Shown: positions 51,401 through 60,247 of the stretch, piece after piece | Position numbering within the stretch: the stretch's first letter is position 1 | Layout of the letters: every line of letters begins with the position of its first letter | Program-made: the position numbers and the translations under genes | The notes under the pieces: model-generated | What the model was told of the DNA's origin: nothing | Database searches by the model: none | Seen by the model: the letters and a program-made list of their open reading frames with translations, nothing else | Assembly (NCBI GenBank): GCA_033980235.1 | Contig: CM067064.1 | Span: forward strand, 27,901,781 to 27,965,780 | Source of the DNA: Diadema setosum | Lineage: Eukaryota; Echinodermata; Echinoidea; Diadematoida; Diadematidae | Reading direction: 5' to 3' | DNA: 64,000 nucleotides

Positions 51401-51574
51401 TTATCAGTCTGACCTGTAGTGGCAAGATTATGCAGATTCCCTGCTGCTCCCTGATGGATAGAAACAAACAAATCAAATTCTCTTTCCCACTCCCATGGTT
51501 CTTCTCTGCAGAACTGTCCCCATGGACGACCAACAATGCGCCACCTCTTCAACCTCAACATGATGCCCGACTGA
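25709..51574 (+). CDS. PMS2: PMS2 mismatch-repair endonuclease (MutL homolog), complete
   Basis: There are 23 coding exons: 25709-25841, 27209-27295, 28387-28489, 28935-29037, 29501-29581, 32233-32321, 32867-32945, 34687-34784, 35651-35750, 36527-36611, 37603-37682, 38418-38641, 39185-39240, 39614-40278, 40982-41075, 42514-42616, 45141-45234, 46043-46116, 46783-46883, 47406-47512, 48322-48426, 50783-50818, 51512-51574. Phases agree; the product is 919 residues (human 862). The N-terminal GHKL ATPase has [13 protein letters not shown] (catalytic Glu31, Asn35), SDNGSGV (59-65) and GFRGEAL (95-101). A variable Ser/Gly-rich linker covers about 350-670. The C-terminal nuclease has [12 protein letters not shown] (757-768), a clamp-binding-like QKLIQP (779-784), ACR (869-871) and CPHGRP (901-906). 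All key residues are intact, so an active partner of MLH1 that nicks mismatched nuclear DNA is expected. Every intron is GT-AG except the one after exon 7, which starts with GC. A short upstream coding exon cannot be excluded, because human PMS2 starts about ten residues earlier. Confidence 0.95.
26407..26923 (+). mobile_element. Helitron-like nonautonomous element (copy 1)
   Basis: The left end reads TTACCTCTGCC; near the right end is the inverted match GGCAGAGGT (26890-26898). It is followed after two bases by a small hairpin (26901-26915), then four bases and CTAG (26920-26923). The layout of inner inverted repeat, hairpin and CTAG end, with no outer inverted repeat, is that of Helitron-type elements. 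No protein is encoded. It lies in PMS2 intron 1. A GTTT/GTTA microsatellite occupies 26449-26495. Confidence 0.55.
29669..29734 (+). repeat. 33-bp tandem duplication
   Basis: GGTGGCTCAAAGCTTTCTCT... occurs twice head to tail without differences, shortly after PMS2 exon 5. Confidence 0.9.
29999..31362 (+). repeat. Widely spaced inverted repeat with inner duplication
   Basis: CGACGTCACCAAATGTGTAT (from 29999) recurs exactly inverted at 31342-31362, with weaker similarity outward on both sides. Between them, a segment of about 100 bases (ATCGCGAATCTTGAGCTGA... to TTATGGGTGTAAAAA) occurs twice, at about 30865-30965 and 31105-31205. It may be a transposon of about 1.4-1.6 kb without recognised coding. 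It lies in PMS2 intron 5. Confidence 0.5.
31839..32219 (+). mobile_element. TTAAAGG-ended inverted-repeat element, intact copy
   Basis: A 381-base repeat with imperfect terminal inverted repeats (TTAAAGGTACTGTTTACC at the left, the complement of TTAAAGGCATTGTTAACC at the right). The same sequence, with many substitutions, recurs at 43033-43359 plus 44709-44740. It is noncoding and ends only 13 bases before PMS2 exon 6. Confidence 0.7.
32528..32740 (+). mobile_element. TA-type MITE family B, diverged copy
   Basis: It shares GGCCTTTTTGGCAGCATG, TCAATGTGTATAGTGTGGAC and GAACATTCCTCG with the copy at 11807-12017. The ends are mutated (CTGTAAAATAC and CTTTACATTA). It lies in PMS2 intron 6. Confidence 0.65.
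33215..34560 (+). repeat. Minisatellite, ~96-102-bp unit, about 13 copies
   Basis: The unit reads roughly CCTTTCATTGCCAGC, CTTTCAAATTGCAGTACCC, TTTTGATAACCCTTTCATTC, TCAGAGTCTATACACCC, TTTCATTTTGCAGAACAG, TTTCTATAACC. The marker CATTGCC (or a variant) occurs at 33414, 33510, 33610, 33711, 33810, 33908, 34008, 34108, 34263, 34365 and 34461. The first units are diverged. Sub-units of about 30 bases built on AACCCTTTCATT are visible. It lies in PMS2 intron 7; the open frames across it are repeat artefacts. Confidence 0.92.
34956..35298 (+). mobile_element. TTAA-flanked short element carrying a nested TA-flanked element
   Basis: The outer repeat has ends TTAACCCAGTGAGGA and TCCTCAACGGGTTAA and relatives at 14013-14105 and 46368-46460. 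It is split at its GAGTA|TACTTGGG site by a 240-base element (34982-35226) with TA repeated on each side. A 26-base segment (GGGAAATGCAGTCCGTCCTCAAC...) is tandemly duplicated at its right end, 35248-35294. It lies in PMS2 intron 8. Confidence 0.75.
34982..35226 (-). mobile_element. TA-flanked MITE family C, nested copy
   Basis: The ends CTGTATAGGCGG and the complement of CTGGATACGTCA sit between two TA dinucleotides. In reverse orientation it matches the family C copy at 5506-5748 (shared blocks CGCGAATC, TACGTCACATTC-like, CGCGAAA). It is inserted in the TTAA element at 34956-35298. Confidence 0.7.
36669..36808 (+). repeat. (AAAC)n microsatellite
   Basis: CCAA then AAAC units with point variants (AAGC, CACA). 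It lies in PMS2 intron 10. Confidence 0.93.
36918..37002 (+). repeat. Foldback, ~34-base arms
   Basis: CAATTGAAGAGCTTGCTTCC at the left is matched by GGAAGCAAGCTCTTCAATTG at the right, continuing into the complement of ATTTAGCGCC. It lies in PMS2 intron 10, downstream of the AAAC repeat. Confidence 0.8.
37834..37950 (+). mobile_element. GGGCCCTGTCTTATCA-ended miniature element
   Basis: 117 bases from GGGCCCTGTCTTATCAAAAG to CTTCATAAAACAGGGC. Imperfect ends; same style as 60014-60207. It lies in PMS2 intron 11. Confidence 0.5.
39360..39412 (+). repeat. (GTT)n microsatellite
   Basis: TTG units with one GTGG interruption. It lies in PMS2 intron 13. Confidence 0.93.
40515..40585 (+). repeat. 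tRNA-like sequence (SINE head or tRNA pseudogene)
   Basis: GAGTGGTCAAGGCACC resembles a pol III A box of Leu/Ser-type tRNAs, and GGTTCAAGTCC (40566-40576) is a good B box, 38 bases apart. The arms pair poorly and no variable arm is present, so a working tRNA is unlikely. A tRNA-derived SINE remnant is the better reading. It lies in PMS2 intron 14. Confidence 0.45.
41411..41582 (+). repeat. Foldback, ~70-base arms
   Basis: Paired blocks in order: AAGCAAATAATCAAC, GACAAACTATCACTTCC and CTATCTTTCC at the left, each with its complement in reverse order at the right. The loop is near GAAGCGCAGCTGA. It lies in PMS2 intron 15. Confidence 0.8.
41750..41828 (+). repeat. Foldback, perfect 32-base arms
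   Basis: 41750-41781 and 41797-41828 are exact inverted copies (ends GAAATAAAAGTGTG...). The similarity extends imperfectly a few bases outward to GCAC/GTGC. It lies 170 bases after another foldback in the same intron. Confidence 0.9.
41981..42193 (+). mobile_element. TA-flanked MITE family A
   Basis: A 213-base element, ends TACTGTAAAAGTGGACATTT and its near complement ATATCCACTTTTACAGTA. The interior carries TTTCGCGCAACCAG, GCATATGTTCCTGTG-like and TTGATTCCGC blocks shared with copies at 49850-50071 (reversed), 57038-57252 and 54993-55148. It lies in PMS2 intron 15. Confidence 0.78.
43033..44740 (+). mobile_element. TTAAAGG-ended element, second copy, interrupted
   Basis: Bases 43033-43359 and 44709-44740 together align along the full length of the repeat at 31839-32219. 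The 1,349-base gap is the Helitron-like insertion. Shared landmarks include GATGCATATGTGTAGGTCAG and GGTTGTTTCTCTC, and the right piece resumes TTTTATCTGCAAA exactly where the left piece stops. Confidence 0.72.
43360..44708 (+). mobile_element. Helitron-like nonautonomous element (copy 2), nested in another repeat
   Basis: The left end is TTATGCCTCCGCCACG, which can itself fold on the GTGG...GGAGGCA that follows. The right end has GGCGGAGGCAT (44674-44684), two bases, a perfect hairpin GTCGC-CATA-GCGAC (44687-44700), four bases, then CTAG (44705-44708). It interrupts the repeat at 43033-44740, whose intact relative sits at 31839-32219, so both borders can be read to within two bases. There is no target duplication. 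The interior is a series of degenerate modules of about 130-160 bases, each ending in clustered GGTCAAAGGTCA. It lies in PMS2 intron 16. Confidence 0.68.
45255..45372 (+). repeat. (ATTC)n degenerate tract
   Basis: CATT/CACT units in many variants just after the exon 17 donor of PMS2. Confidence 0.85.
46368..46460 (+). mobile_element. TTAA-flanked short inverted-repeat element (93 bp), third copy
   Basis: TTAACCCGTTGAGGACGAG at the left is matched by CGTCCTCAACGGGTTAA at the right; 93 bases, the cleanest termini of the family. It lies in PMS2 intron 18. Confidence 0.72.
47588..47756 (-). mobile_element. TA-flanked MITE family B, reversed shorter copy
   Basis: Bounded by TACTGTAAAATGAG and CATGTTTTACAGTA. 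In reverse it matches family B blocks (ACACTATATGCATTGAATG, CATGTTAATTTCATGAA). It lies in PMS2 intron 20. Confidence 0.63.
49130..49695 (+). mobile_element. Long inverted-repeat (foldback) element, 566 bp
   Basis: The left arm (about 49130-49357) and right arm (about 49465-49695) are inverted copies with scattered mismatches. They begin TTAAAGGGAAGATAAACCCC and end GGGTTTACCTTCCCTTTAA. The short centre is unique. It lies in PMS2 intron 21. Confidence 0.78.
49850..50071 (-). mobile_element. TA-flanked MITE family A, reversed copy
   Basis: A 222-base copy in the opposite orientation to the one at 41981-42193. It starts TACTGTAAAAGTGGATATTT and ends TTTCCACTTGTACAGTA. It lies in PMS2 intron 21. 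Confidence 0.75.
50434..50673 (+). mobile_element. TA-flanked MITE family C, diverged copy
   Basis: It starts TACTGTATATATC and ends GGTGTATACAGTA. The interior shares GTTAAAT, GTGGAGTAC, GTCACATTCACGTTGGGAT with the copy at 5506-5748. Many CG words have become TG or CA, as expected from methylation decay. It lies in PMS2 intron 21. Confidence 0.65.
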
Positions 51575-53728
51575 GGGCATCGTTTACTGATCAGAAATGA
51601 AAAGTGGGCGGAGAGGAGTGAATCAGCTGGACTGATAGTGGCTTAGAAAAAAACCCATCTACCAGAAGAGAGCTGGAGATACATGTATTTGGAGATATTG
51701 ATCACCCACTGGTTATCACTTACTGAAGAGCATCGTGCAGTCACTTTGGGGAGGCAAAGCTGCCCACATTTTGCATCCAAATGATCTTTTTGTGTAAACT
51801 ATTTCTCGAAACTGATAAAGTTGCATTTTAAAATTTTGCATGGTGCTCTTTTTACACCCGATGAAAGACACAGACATTTTTCTTTATTTCTTCATACAAC
51901 AGACACAAATATATTCATAAGCTGTCCTTGTTTCATTGCAGTGGAATAGCAGGCATGCACTGAATTTGAATCATGTTAAAAACATGGTTAAGTGTCTAAA
52001 ATCTAAACCTTTCAAATCATTTTGTGAGATTTGTACTTATACAATGTAAAAACGAGCCTGTGCTGCAAATTTATCCATGTGAAAGCTGAGTGACAGAAGA
52101 AAAATGATGTACATGTAGATGCTTGAAATTCATTGCACCTTGAAGAACCATCATCATGTATTTTGAATTAGCAGTGCCAAAGTATTCATCAGTCATTTTA
52201 GTACAGAGTAGCAGTTCTTTTCATGTTATTTGTAATCATGAAGTTAAGAAAGAACAGAGTCATATGAGATGGTATTGGTATACCCTGGGTTACCAACTAA
52301 AAATATGCCAGTTTGTCAAATTATTCATTTATTCCTGTACAAATGTACTTATTTTTTGGTGCTGTATAGAAAATGGATGGAAGTAATTTTTAGTACTTTA
52401 TGCAATAAGATTTTGTGTCAGTGATCTTATCACAATAGGTGCATTCTAACTATAAGCTAATGTACTGTATCAAGTTTTGATAGAGTAACAAATTTTTGAT
52501 GACCCATGATGAATAAGGACAACACATAAAGCACTTGGAGGTCTCAAGCATCACATCATACACAAATGCTTCAACAATCTGAGTAAAGACATGCTCAATA
52601 CAATTGTATCACCTCTTCCATAATCTCCATTTTATTTACAATTGAATTTCTATAAAAATATTGCATAATACAGATTATACTACACAGCCCAAATCAGTAA
52701 CTGTGAATCAACAAATATTTGGACAACTTTATTTTCAAAAAGATCTCTTGTCTTATCACTGGGCACCATTGAGAGAATAACAAATGTGTGTACAGATGAA
52801 TTGCTTGGATACTAAGTTTCACCCTCTTTGCAAATACATGTACATTGTACTTGCAAATGTAAACATCTGCATTGCCAGTTGAGTATGGGTACAGAGTCAG
52901 GAAAAAATTAAATGACCACAAAAAATTTGTAATGAATCGACAGGAACATCTTCTTCATTGTGTCACCATGAATTTAATGTGGTATATAATATTGCATTAA
53001 GTGTTATTTGCATGTAAATACTGTGAGTCAATGTTTGTTCAAATGATGAGGTTGACTGGAGAATAAAGGGAACACTATACACTGATAGTGTATGCACAAA
53101 CAGAAGTTGGCGCATTTAAGTTGGCGCATACTGCATGATGTCATCTGGTTGTAAAGAAAAAGAATTTGCGAAGTTTAAATCTGAAAATAGATTATGTAAA
53201 TGTGAAGTGTAGAATATAAAAGAATACAAACAATTTAACATGATCCCAAACTAGAAGTTTTTAATACATTGTATATTGTACTGTCACAATACCATTTCTC
53301 TTACATTTCTCACTGCATACATGCGACAACTTGGCTAACAGTTCTTGAACCATATTTTATAACTTTTGCTGAAATTCTGCTGTCAGGTGTACTCTACATA
53401 TACCACGCTTCAAAATACCCAAGGTAGTTAGAATTTGATGTAATGGAAGTTGCAAAATTAATAAAGTGAATTACTTTATTCAAATCTCATTCACCTTGTC
53501 TGATAAAGTGACTTATTCATAATTCATTACTTTATTTTATCATGGTGCAAATGAGTACAAACATGAACCACGGTTCAAATGTTCATTGAAAACTTTGGCA
53601 AACTGGGGTTGCTGCATGTAACCTGCGAAGAAACTGTGCTCATTTGAAGATATGAAATACAATTGTACAGTACACTGATGAAGAGCTAACATGATCATGC
53701 CATATTCAGACTTTGGGGCAAGAAAACA
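51575..53728. other. PMS2 3' UTR and PMS2-GFER intergenic sequence
   Basis: AT-rich, without an open frame of protein character. GAGAATAAAGG near 53060 is one possible polyadenylation signal. The convergent GFER gene ends at 54747. Confidence 0.45.
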
Positions 53729-54217
53729 TACAATCAACCTCCCGTAAGTTGACCTCGCACAAGTCCAAATTTTGACTAAGTCAAAGAAAAATTATACTCC
53801 TGATGGATATAAATATGTTAATTCTACTGAAAATAGTGTTAAACTTTTGATCTCAATACACAATATTTACCATCAGAATTTTCAGCTGTTGACGCTACAG
53901 CCATCATCAGTGGAGGGGGACAGTACAAACTTCCAAAAGTCTATGACCCGCTTATTGACTGTTGTGTGATCAAGGCAAAGACGGGTTATTCCGCTGATGA
54001 AGGCTGTAGCGTCAACGGCTGAAAATTCCGGATGTAAATACTGTACATGTATCATGTATTGAGATCAAAAGTTGAACACCATTTTCAGTTGAATTTCCAA
54101 TACAGATGAGCTTCCACTCTAATGTTAATTCTACATGGACTGTGTAAGTCGAGGTTTATGTAAGCTGACCCATTTTCTCCCGTCCCTTTAGATTCCACTT
54201 AAACAAGGTTGACTGTA
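53729..54217 (+). mobile_element. Pogo/Tigger-like nonautonomous element, copy 2, with inner foldback
   Basis: TA-flanked, CAATCAACCTCCCGTAAGTT to ACTTAAACAAGGTTGACTG. Inside, 53823-53910 and 53994-54092 are inverted copies of each other, sharing TTTTCAGC-GTTGACGCTACAGCC and ACTTTTGATCTCAATACA. It lies between PMS2 and GFER. Confidence 0.65.
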
Positions 54218-54508
54218 TTTGGATGTCTTTTTGCACTGTCCTGTTTAGGTACATTACGAGTAGTCCTTTTTCATACACTTCAATCATAAGCCAAGAATAT
54301 TCATGTGGAACGAGTGGTATTCTTGTTTGGTCATTATCATTGATAATACATGTACATGGAAAGCAAATGAGAACATCCATAAGTTAGTTGCAAGAAGTTA
54401 TGAAGCAAATAAATATTTACATGAGCTGATAATGGGAATACCTGTAACACACTCTCCCAATGTCCAGGAGAACCATCATATTGCAAAACACATGAACTTC
54501 CTTTCTAT

Positions 54509-54695
54509 TACAGTGGACTCCCGTTATACTAGTAACGAAGTCTTCGGGACCGGCAGTTTTATTTTGTTAAATCGAAATTTTGTTATAACCTAACAAATAA
54601 ACAATAAAAATACATACATGTAGTATGGGTAACATTGCAGCCTGAATTTTTATTTAATTGTAAACTGAATTTCGTTATAACGGGAGTGCACTGTA
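54509..54695 (+). mobile_element. Pogo-like miniature element (TTATAAC type)
   Basis: A 187-base TA-flanked element, ends CAGTGGACTCCCGTTATA and TATAACGGGAGTGCACTG. It lies just downstream of GFER in that gene's direction and holds its nearest AATAAA-type signals on the minus strand. Confidence 0.7.
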
Positions 54696-54746
54696 TAAAA
54701 AAGAGTTTGTTCAAAGTTCATCACCCCCTCCGCCCTCCGCCCTTCG

Positions 54747-57700
54747 TCACCAGTCACATGACCCATCCTTCCAGCCATCCAGCCATCTCTCGTCCACCAT
54801 GGAGCAGTCAAACTCTGGCTTCCCTAACCTCCGGCTGACGTCATTGTGGAGATTGCAGAACCACTGGGATAAGCGATGTCTGCTGCTGGTGTCTGGACGG
54901 TTTGACGTTAACCTGGTCAAAAAATTATGGGGCACAAATTAGTTAGCTCATTAGTTAGATGTATTTAGTTAATTAGTTGAATAAATTACATATACTCTGT
55001 AAAAGTGGAAATTTTCACATTGTTGAAATTTTCTTGCATTTTGCGCAATCACAAGCTAGCATGAAAAAAAAAAAAAAAACACGCGAAACTCTTCTTAACC
55101 AGCTGAGTGTGAAAAATAAGTCACGCGAAAATATCCACTTTAACAGTATTCTCTCCAGATCATTACACTATGTACAGTTAAACTCGCATAAGTCGATCTT
55201 CTCGGGACTGAGCAAAACACATCGACTTAGGCGATTTTCGACTTGTGCGTAAGTCGAAAAAATCGACTTAACAACAGTTACACCACACGTACATTATGTA
55301 TAAATGTACAGTATGTATGTTGTCTACTCTGGAGCCGAGAGCTGGAGAGGTGGTGTGCCGCAGCACGGGTCGCCCGGCAGGGCCGCGGCTAACTTTGCAT
55401 GGACAGTGCATTAGTATTGGCACAGGTCTGATTACTTTACACCCTTGTTAAACCTTGGGGAAGTTATGAACGATATTGGAGCAGTGATCAGTGATTGATG
55501 CGTGTAGAGGTGTAATTCTGATTTACCCGTGCCCGTAACTTTCCCCCTACTTTCCGCTTTGAAAACTCAGCAGCTTCATCCATCCACTGCACAGCGCAGA
55601 CTGCAAACATACACAGACTATACACAGCCCAGTCGCTGTACGCACAACTATTACTGTACGTACGTAGCGCTAGCGCGACAGGGCTGGACCAGCGGACCTC
55701 CAAACACGAAGAGAGTTCAACAATCGCATGCGATCGCTTTGAATTTTGATACTTTAGATCATTTTTTTGTCACCTGTCTGGTCGGGCTAGTTCTTATGTA
55801 AACAAAAACTGGCGTCTCGTGATTTTGACAGTGACTTATTGCACAATAAAATCTTATTCAAATTAGGCACAGTGAATTTAATGGTTTTTCCGTGAAAGTG
55901 TTCTTGGAATTTCATCGACTTAGCCGAGTATTCAACTTACAAAATTCGACTTGTGAGTGAATTAATACACGTAAGTCAATGGGGAAAAATCGGGACTTTT
56001 TAAAATCATTGACTTGCGCGATTATTCGACATATGCGATGTCGACTTAGGCGAGTTCAACTGTATAATGAAATCCGTCTTCATTTCTTTAATTTGTAGTC
56101 TGGTAATTCATCCTTTATCAAAGCAAATTTAGAAGGCTTTTTGCCTGAAAAAAAAGAAAAAAAAAAACCAGGAAGAGATTTCTTGAAATAATGAGCAAGC
56201 CCGTTTACATGCTGTCATTGCACATGAGGACTTTAGTGACCACACTTTTACACTACTGCCAAGTCACAAAGACTCTACGAAAGATCCCTATCAAAGATGA
56301 CATCATCAACCTACTTGTCTCGGAGGTCCTCCGCACAGTCCTCGCACGGGTAGAACTTGGCGAAGAGGTCGATGAACTGCGTCATCTCGGACTGCTGTGA
56401 CTGGGAGGGTTGGTCTGGGTAGTAGGCTGCCATTGTGTGAAGGAAGGACCAAGTGTTCCGGCCCAGCTCCTCCCGGTCCAGGGGGCACTCCGGGTCCGGC
56501 TTGGTAGGCTCCGCTGGAGCTTCCTGGGCACTGGACCCCTGTCATTGTATGTGTGTTGTGAGAGGGTGCATTAATTGGATAGCAGGTGTACTGGAAAATA
56601 TCAGTAAACCACATTCAACAAAAAAGTAACCCCCCCCCCCCCCTTTATCTAAACAGTATAACTTTTTAACGGAAATGTTTTGAGCAAAATAATTTGGCAG
56701 GGGTATTTTGCACATAATTACTAATTTCTGTGTAAAACTGAGAATGATCAGTTGAATCATGCATGACTGAGTGGGCATGAAATGAATAATAAAATCATCA
56801 TTTCAAAAATCACAAGAATGGGGTAGCCTGTGAAACAATCTGGTTCTGGTGATGCTTTAAAAGTATATTTACTCTTGTTTTATCATCCACCATTTGACCT
56901 CCTCACACTTATTCATACACTTTACACATATTTTGTCTTCTTTTTTTTTTTAACTGTTGGGTGAGCACAATTCAATAATATACAATGTAACAGCACATGT
57001 TGTATGAACATACGAGGGAGTTGTGCCACCACTGAGTTACTGTAAAAGTGGACATTTTTGCGGGGTGTTGAAATTTTCGCACATTTTGCGCTACCAGAAA
57101 CTAGCGCGAAAATAAAAGCACAAAATTATTTTTGCTAGTCATATGTTCCTGTGTGTGATGTCTTGATTCCGCGGAATTAAAAACATGTGAAACTCTTCTT
57201 ACCCGACCAAGTGCGAAAAATTAGTTGCGCAAAAATATCCACTTTTACAGTAGCATGCAGATGGAGCAAGACAAAAGAAATGCTAAAATGTGGTGTTCAT
57301 ATCGCATTAGGGGAGTCAAACAAGGAAAGATAAAGCAACGGCACTTAAATAGTCCAGAAACAGAATGCTTCACTGACCTCCTAAACTAACTTGAAAAGTG
57401 ACCAATTTGTCTTTAATGTGTGCTTATTCATAATGCAAGACTCAGCAGATCTTTCTCATTTTCACACACAAGTTGGTCAATAAGTGGAGAAATATTTTTG
57501 CCAATTTATTCTCCTCAAAACCTTTTCATAAAAACTTATGGTGTTTTGATTATTAAAGGGGGTTAATCACTTTTTTGTTGTGTGTAGATTAACTGCCAAA
57601 TGGTATAAATCTTTTGCTGTGCACAAATCAAAACTGTAATAGTACTTGATAAGCTTGTAGGAGTCCTATCTTGGCAAACCTTACAATTTCTTTGCCATTC

Positions 57701-58757
57701 TTTAGATAATTTCATATGCAGCCATGTTGCCAGTAATTAATCCTGTGTCTATGCCATATACTGCAAGCTCTTCATTTTCTGTGTCATTGTTTCAAGGGCC
57801 TTTATTGTATTTGGTACTAAGAATTCCCATGTTCTTTGAATCATGACAAAATAGTTTAAATGATATATTCTAAATTATTTTTTACTAAAATGTAAAGCAA
57901 GTCTTTTCACCTTCAGGATTTGTGTGAACCCCCATCTTTTTCTTACAAAATAAAGGTCATATATACAACCAGATTACTGCAAATAATACATATTTCATAC
58001 AGCACAGGCCACAGCTTCTTAATTATAATTGTATGATTATTATGAATGGAAACCCCTTGTAATATAAAATATTATTGTTAACAACACATGTGGCCGCATG
58101 TGCATGTGGGAGTTGGCATGCCCACAGTAAATTGAAAAGTTACTTAATACTTGTGGAAAATGTGCGGTTTTGATACCTTGGTAGTGATTTACGAAATGAC
58201 AAAAGCTTGAAAACAGAGCGATTCTTCTTTAACATAGGGCAATTCAGTGAATTGCACTGCAACCTCGGCATAAGAGACTGTATTCAGTCGCTGTCGCGAC
58301 CGCCGCAGCGCCGCCGATTTCTTTCCGATACGCACTGCACCTTGCTAGGCCTGCCCTGCCGATGCCCTGCTGCGGTGCTGGCCCTGCGACTTGTGTCTCA
58401 TGCATGTGTTCATCTACGCTACCAGTGAATGACAGAGAATTACACTTATATTGGAAAAATTAAAAGGTAACTCACATTAGGAACAGGAAATCCTGGTGGA
58501 AGCACTACTCCTTTTTGTTTAGCAAAGCTCCGAAAATCAGTGCATGCTCTACATGGCTTCTTCGGAGCCGATTTCTTCTTCGCATTTTCATTGCTCGTGT
58601 GATCCATGGGCGCTGCCATTTTGGTACAGCTGATGTGTAAGACTGACCTGCTGTTGCGCCAGCTACGATGGAGCACTGGATATCGGTCTGTTTGCACCAT
58701 AGAACATGGTTCTGTGGTTTGCACTGATCTCATAATGGTGTTGACAGAAGGATCCAT
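54747..58757 (-). CDS. GFER: FAD-linked sulfhydryl oxidase ALR (Erv1 family), complete
   Basis: Three coding exons on the minus strand: 58757-58476, 56538-56315 and 54912-54747, with GTGAGT and GTAGGT donors and matching phases. The first in-frame Met (58757) gives 223 residues. A Met at 58619 ([11 protein letters not shown]) gives 177 and one at 58607 gives 173. Counting from the long start, there is an N-terminal CRAC pair (69-72), the FAD-binding helix with W124/H128 ([17 protein letters not shown]), the redox-active YPCEDC (159-162), and the C-terminal [15 protein letters not shown] plus [15 protein letters not shown]. This is the Mia40 partner that oxidises imported proteins in the mitochondrial intermembrane space and passes electrons to cytochrome c. 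Both long and short forms are known in the family, so the start is uncertain. The gene is convergent with PMS2. AATAAA-type signals lie about 95-190 bases past the stop on the minus strand, inside a repeat at 54509-54695. Confidence 0.93.
54993..55148 (+). mobile_element. TA-flanked MITE family A, internally deleted copy
   Basis: It starts TACTCTGTAAAAGTGG and ends ATATCCACTTTAACAGTA. About 60 central bases are missing relative to other copies and replaced by an A run at 55062-55079. It lies in GFER intron 2. Confidence 0.68.
55173..56064 (+). mobile_element. Pogo/Tigger-like nonautonomous element, 892-bp copy
   Basis: TA-flanked, CAGTTAAACTCGCATAAGTC to CTTAGGCGAGTTCAACTG. Several inner AAGTCGA/TCGACTT words flank each end. 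The centre (55330-55700) is GC-richer and unlike the shorter copies. No transposase is readable. It lies in GFER intron 2. Confidence 0.68.
57038..57252 (+). mobile_element. TA-flanked MITE family A
   Basis: A 215-base full-length copy, TACTGTAAAAGTGGACATTT to ATATCCACTTTTACAGTA, with clear similarity throughout to 41981-42193. It lies in GFER intron 1. Confidence 0.78.
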
Positions 58758-60013
58758 GGTTCCACTACTCCTACTCAGTAGGGTACATGCAAAATTGTTA
58801 TGTGATTATACAATCATGATTATTACAATACTATCAAAGGCATTACCACAGATGCCAAATTTCTCAACTGGCTGGGTGAGAAAATGCGATAGCGGGGGGG
58901 GGGGGGGGGGGTAGCTCCCTAACGTTATATACCTTTTTCATTTTTTTTTCTTCATTTTGGAATTTATTAGAAATACATAGTGTATTGCGCAATTTAGCGC
59001 ACAGCTAGAGTACAATACAATTTTACTTGCATAATTCTCATCTCTTTGTTACGAAAGATGGTCCTGCAAGACATTTAAATTTTGAGCGTTTTGAGCAAAT
59101 TTTGGTCAAGGGTGAGTCTAGAATGTATGAGTACCATGACTATGACTTTATAGATGGTAAACACTCACTGGTAAATGTTAGAGAGACCTCTGAATTAATA
59201 CATCTGTAGAAAGGAAAATAGCTGTAAGAATACAGCCATGTGGGTATCGTCTAGCCAACAAAAAGAATAAAAAGAAAACGTTTACCTCACTCATTTCAGT
59301 ATATAGAGTGAGCTTTTCATACAATGTTTACTATCAATCTAACTACCGCGTTTTTCGTTTCCTTCCTTTCTTTTTCCTTCTCGTGAGAAACGTGAGAAAA
59401 GGATTGCTGGGCGGGTGAGCGTGAGTTGGGTTGCTGGGGAGCGGTAGGTCTGCATTACATACGTCTCTCAAAATCACACTGTTCTCCAACGCCCGGTTTG
59501 CCATTACAAGTGCTTCTGAAGAGCGCCAGCTTATACATTCTCACGCGCAACCAAATTTATACATGTACTTTAATCGCGAATGAGGAAAAAAATCACAGAG
59601 CAAAACACCAACAAAGTCCTTAAAAATAGGCCTGTTTGGGCACATTATCTCTTGGGTATTTAATGAGACAGGAAAAAAAAAACCTAGTAGTTGTGAAAAA
59701 TCATTGATTCATTATTTTAGTATGACACAGTGTTGACGGAAAGTACATTACGTTCATCAAAGTGCACATTATTTTATTTTAGGTGACTGTCAAATTTAAT
59801 CGACTTCAAAAGTGAGACGACATAGTGAAGAGAATAAAAATGATAAAAACGAAAATATATCATGAATGAATTATGACTGTTCACCTGTCTTGTAGGACTT
59901 CGTTCAATCTCCCCCACTGAAAAGTATTATACAGGGTTTTACTTGTATAATAGAGGCCTACAATTATAGTTTTGCTTCTGAGAAATCATGTACTTGTTAG
60001 CTTTAGTATCCAA

Positions 60014-60207
60014 GGGTCCGTTTCATGAAGAATGATAAAAGTCTTTACATAAATCTCAGAAGAGCCAAAATCGCTCATAAGTAGCTATGAGAGACTTTGA
60101 AAGAGAAGTAAAATTCATTTCATGAAGTCTCTAATACCTGTGTCTTAATCACGAGCAACAACAACAACAACAACAAAATCTCATAAGACTTTCATAAAAC
60201 GGACCCC
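60014..60207 (+). mobile_element. GGGTCCGTTTCATGAA-ended miniature element
   Basis: 194 bases with ends GGGTCCGTTTCATGAA and TTTCATAAAACGGACCCC and a (CAA)n tract near 60154-60176. A smaller repeat of the same style is at 37834-37950. Confidence 0.6.
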
Positions 60208-60247
60208 AGGTATACAAAAATCAGGGATCACTTGCATAATGAGACTC

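Noticed and set aside
58260..58430. GC-rich patch with GCCGCCGAT-type words as a possible coding exon
   Set aside because: It lies in GFER intron 1, the open frame has no family match, and it is better explained as CpG-rich sequence near the promoter.
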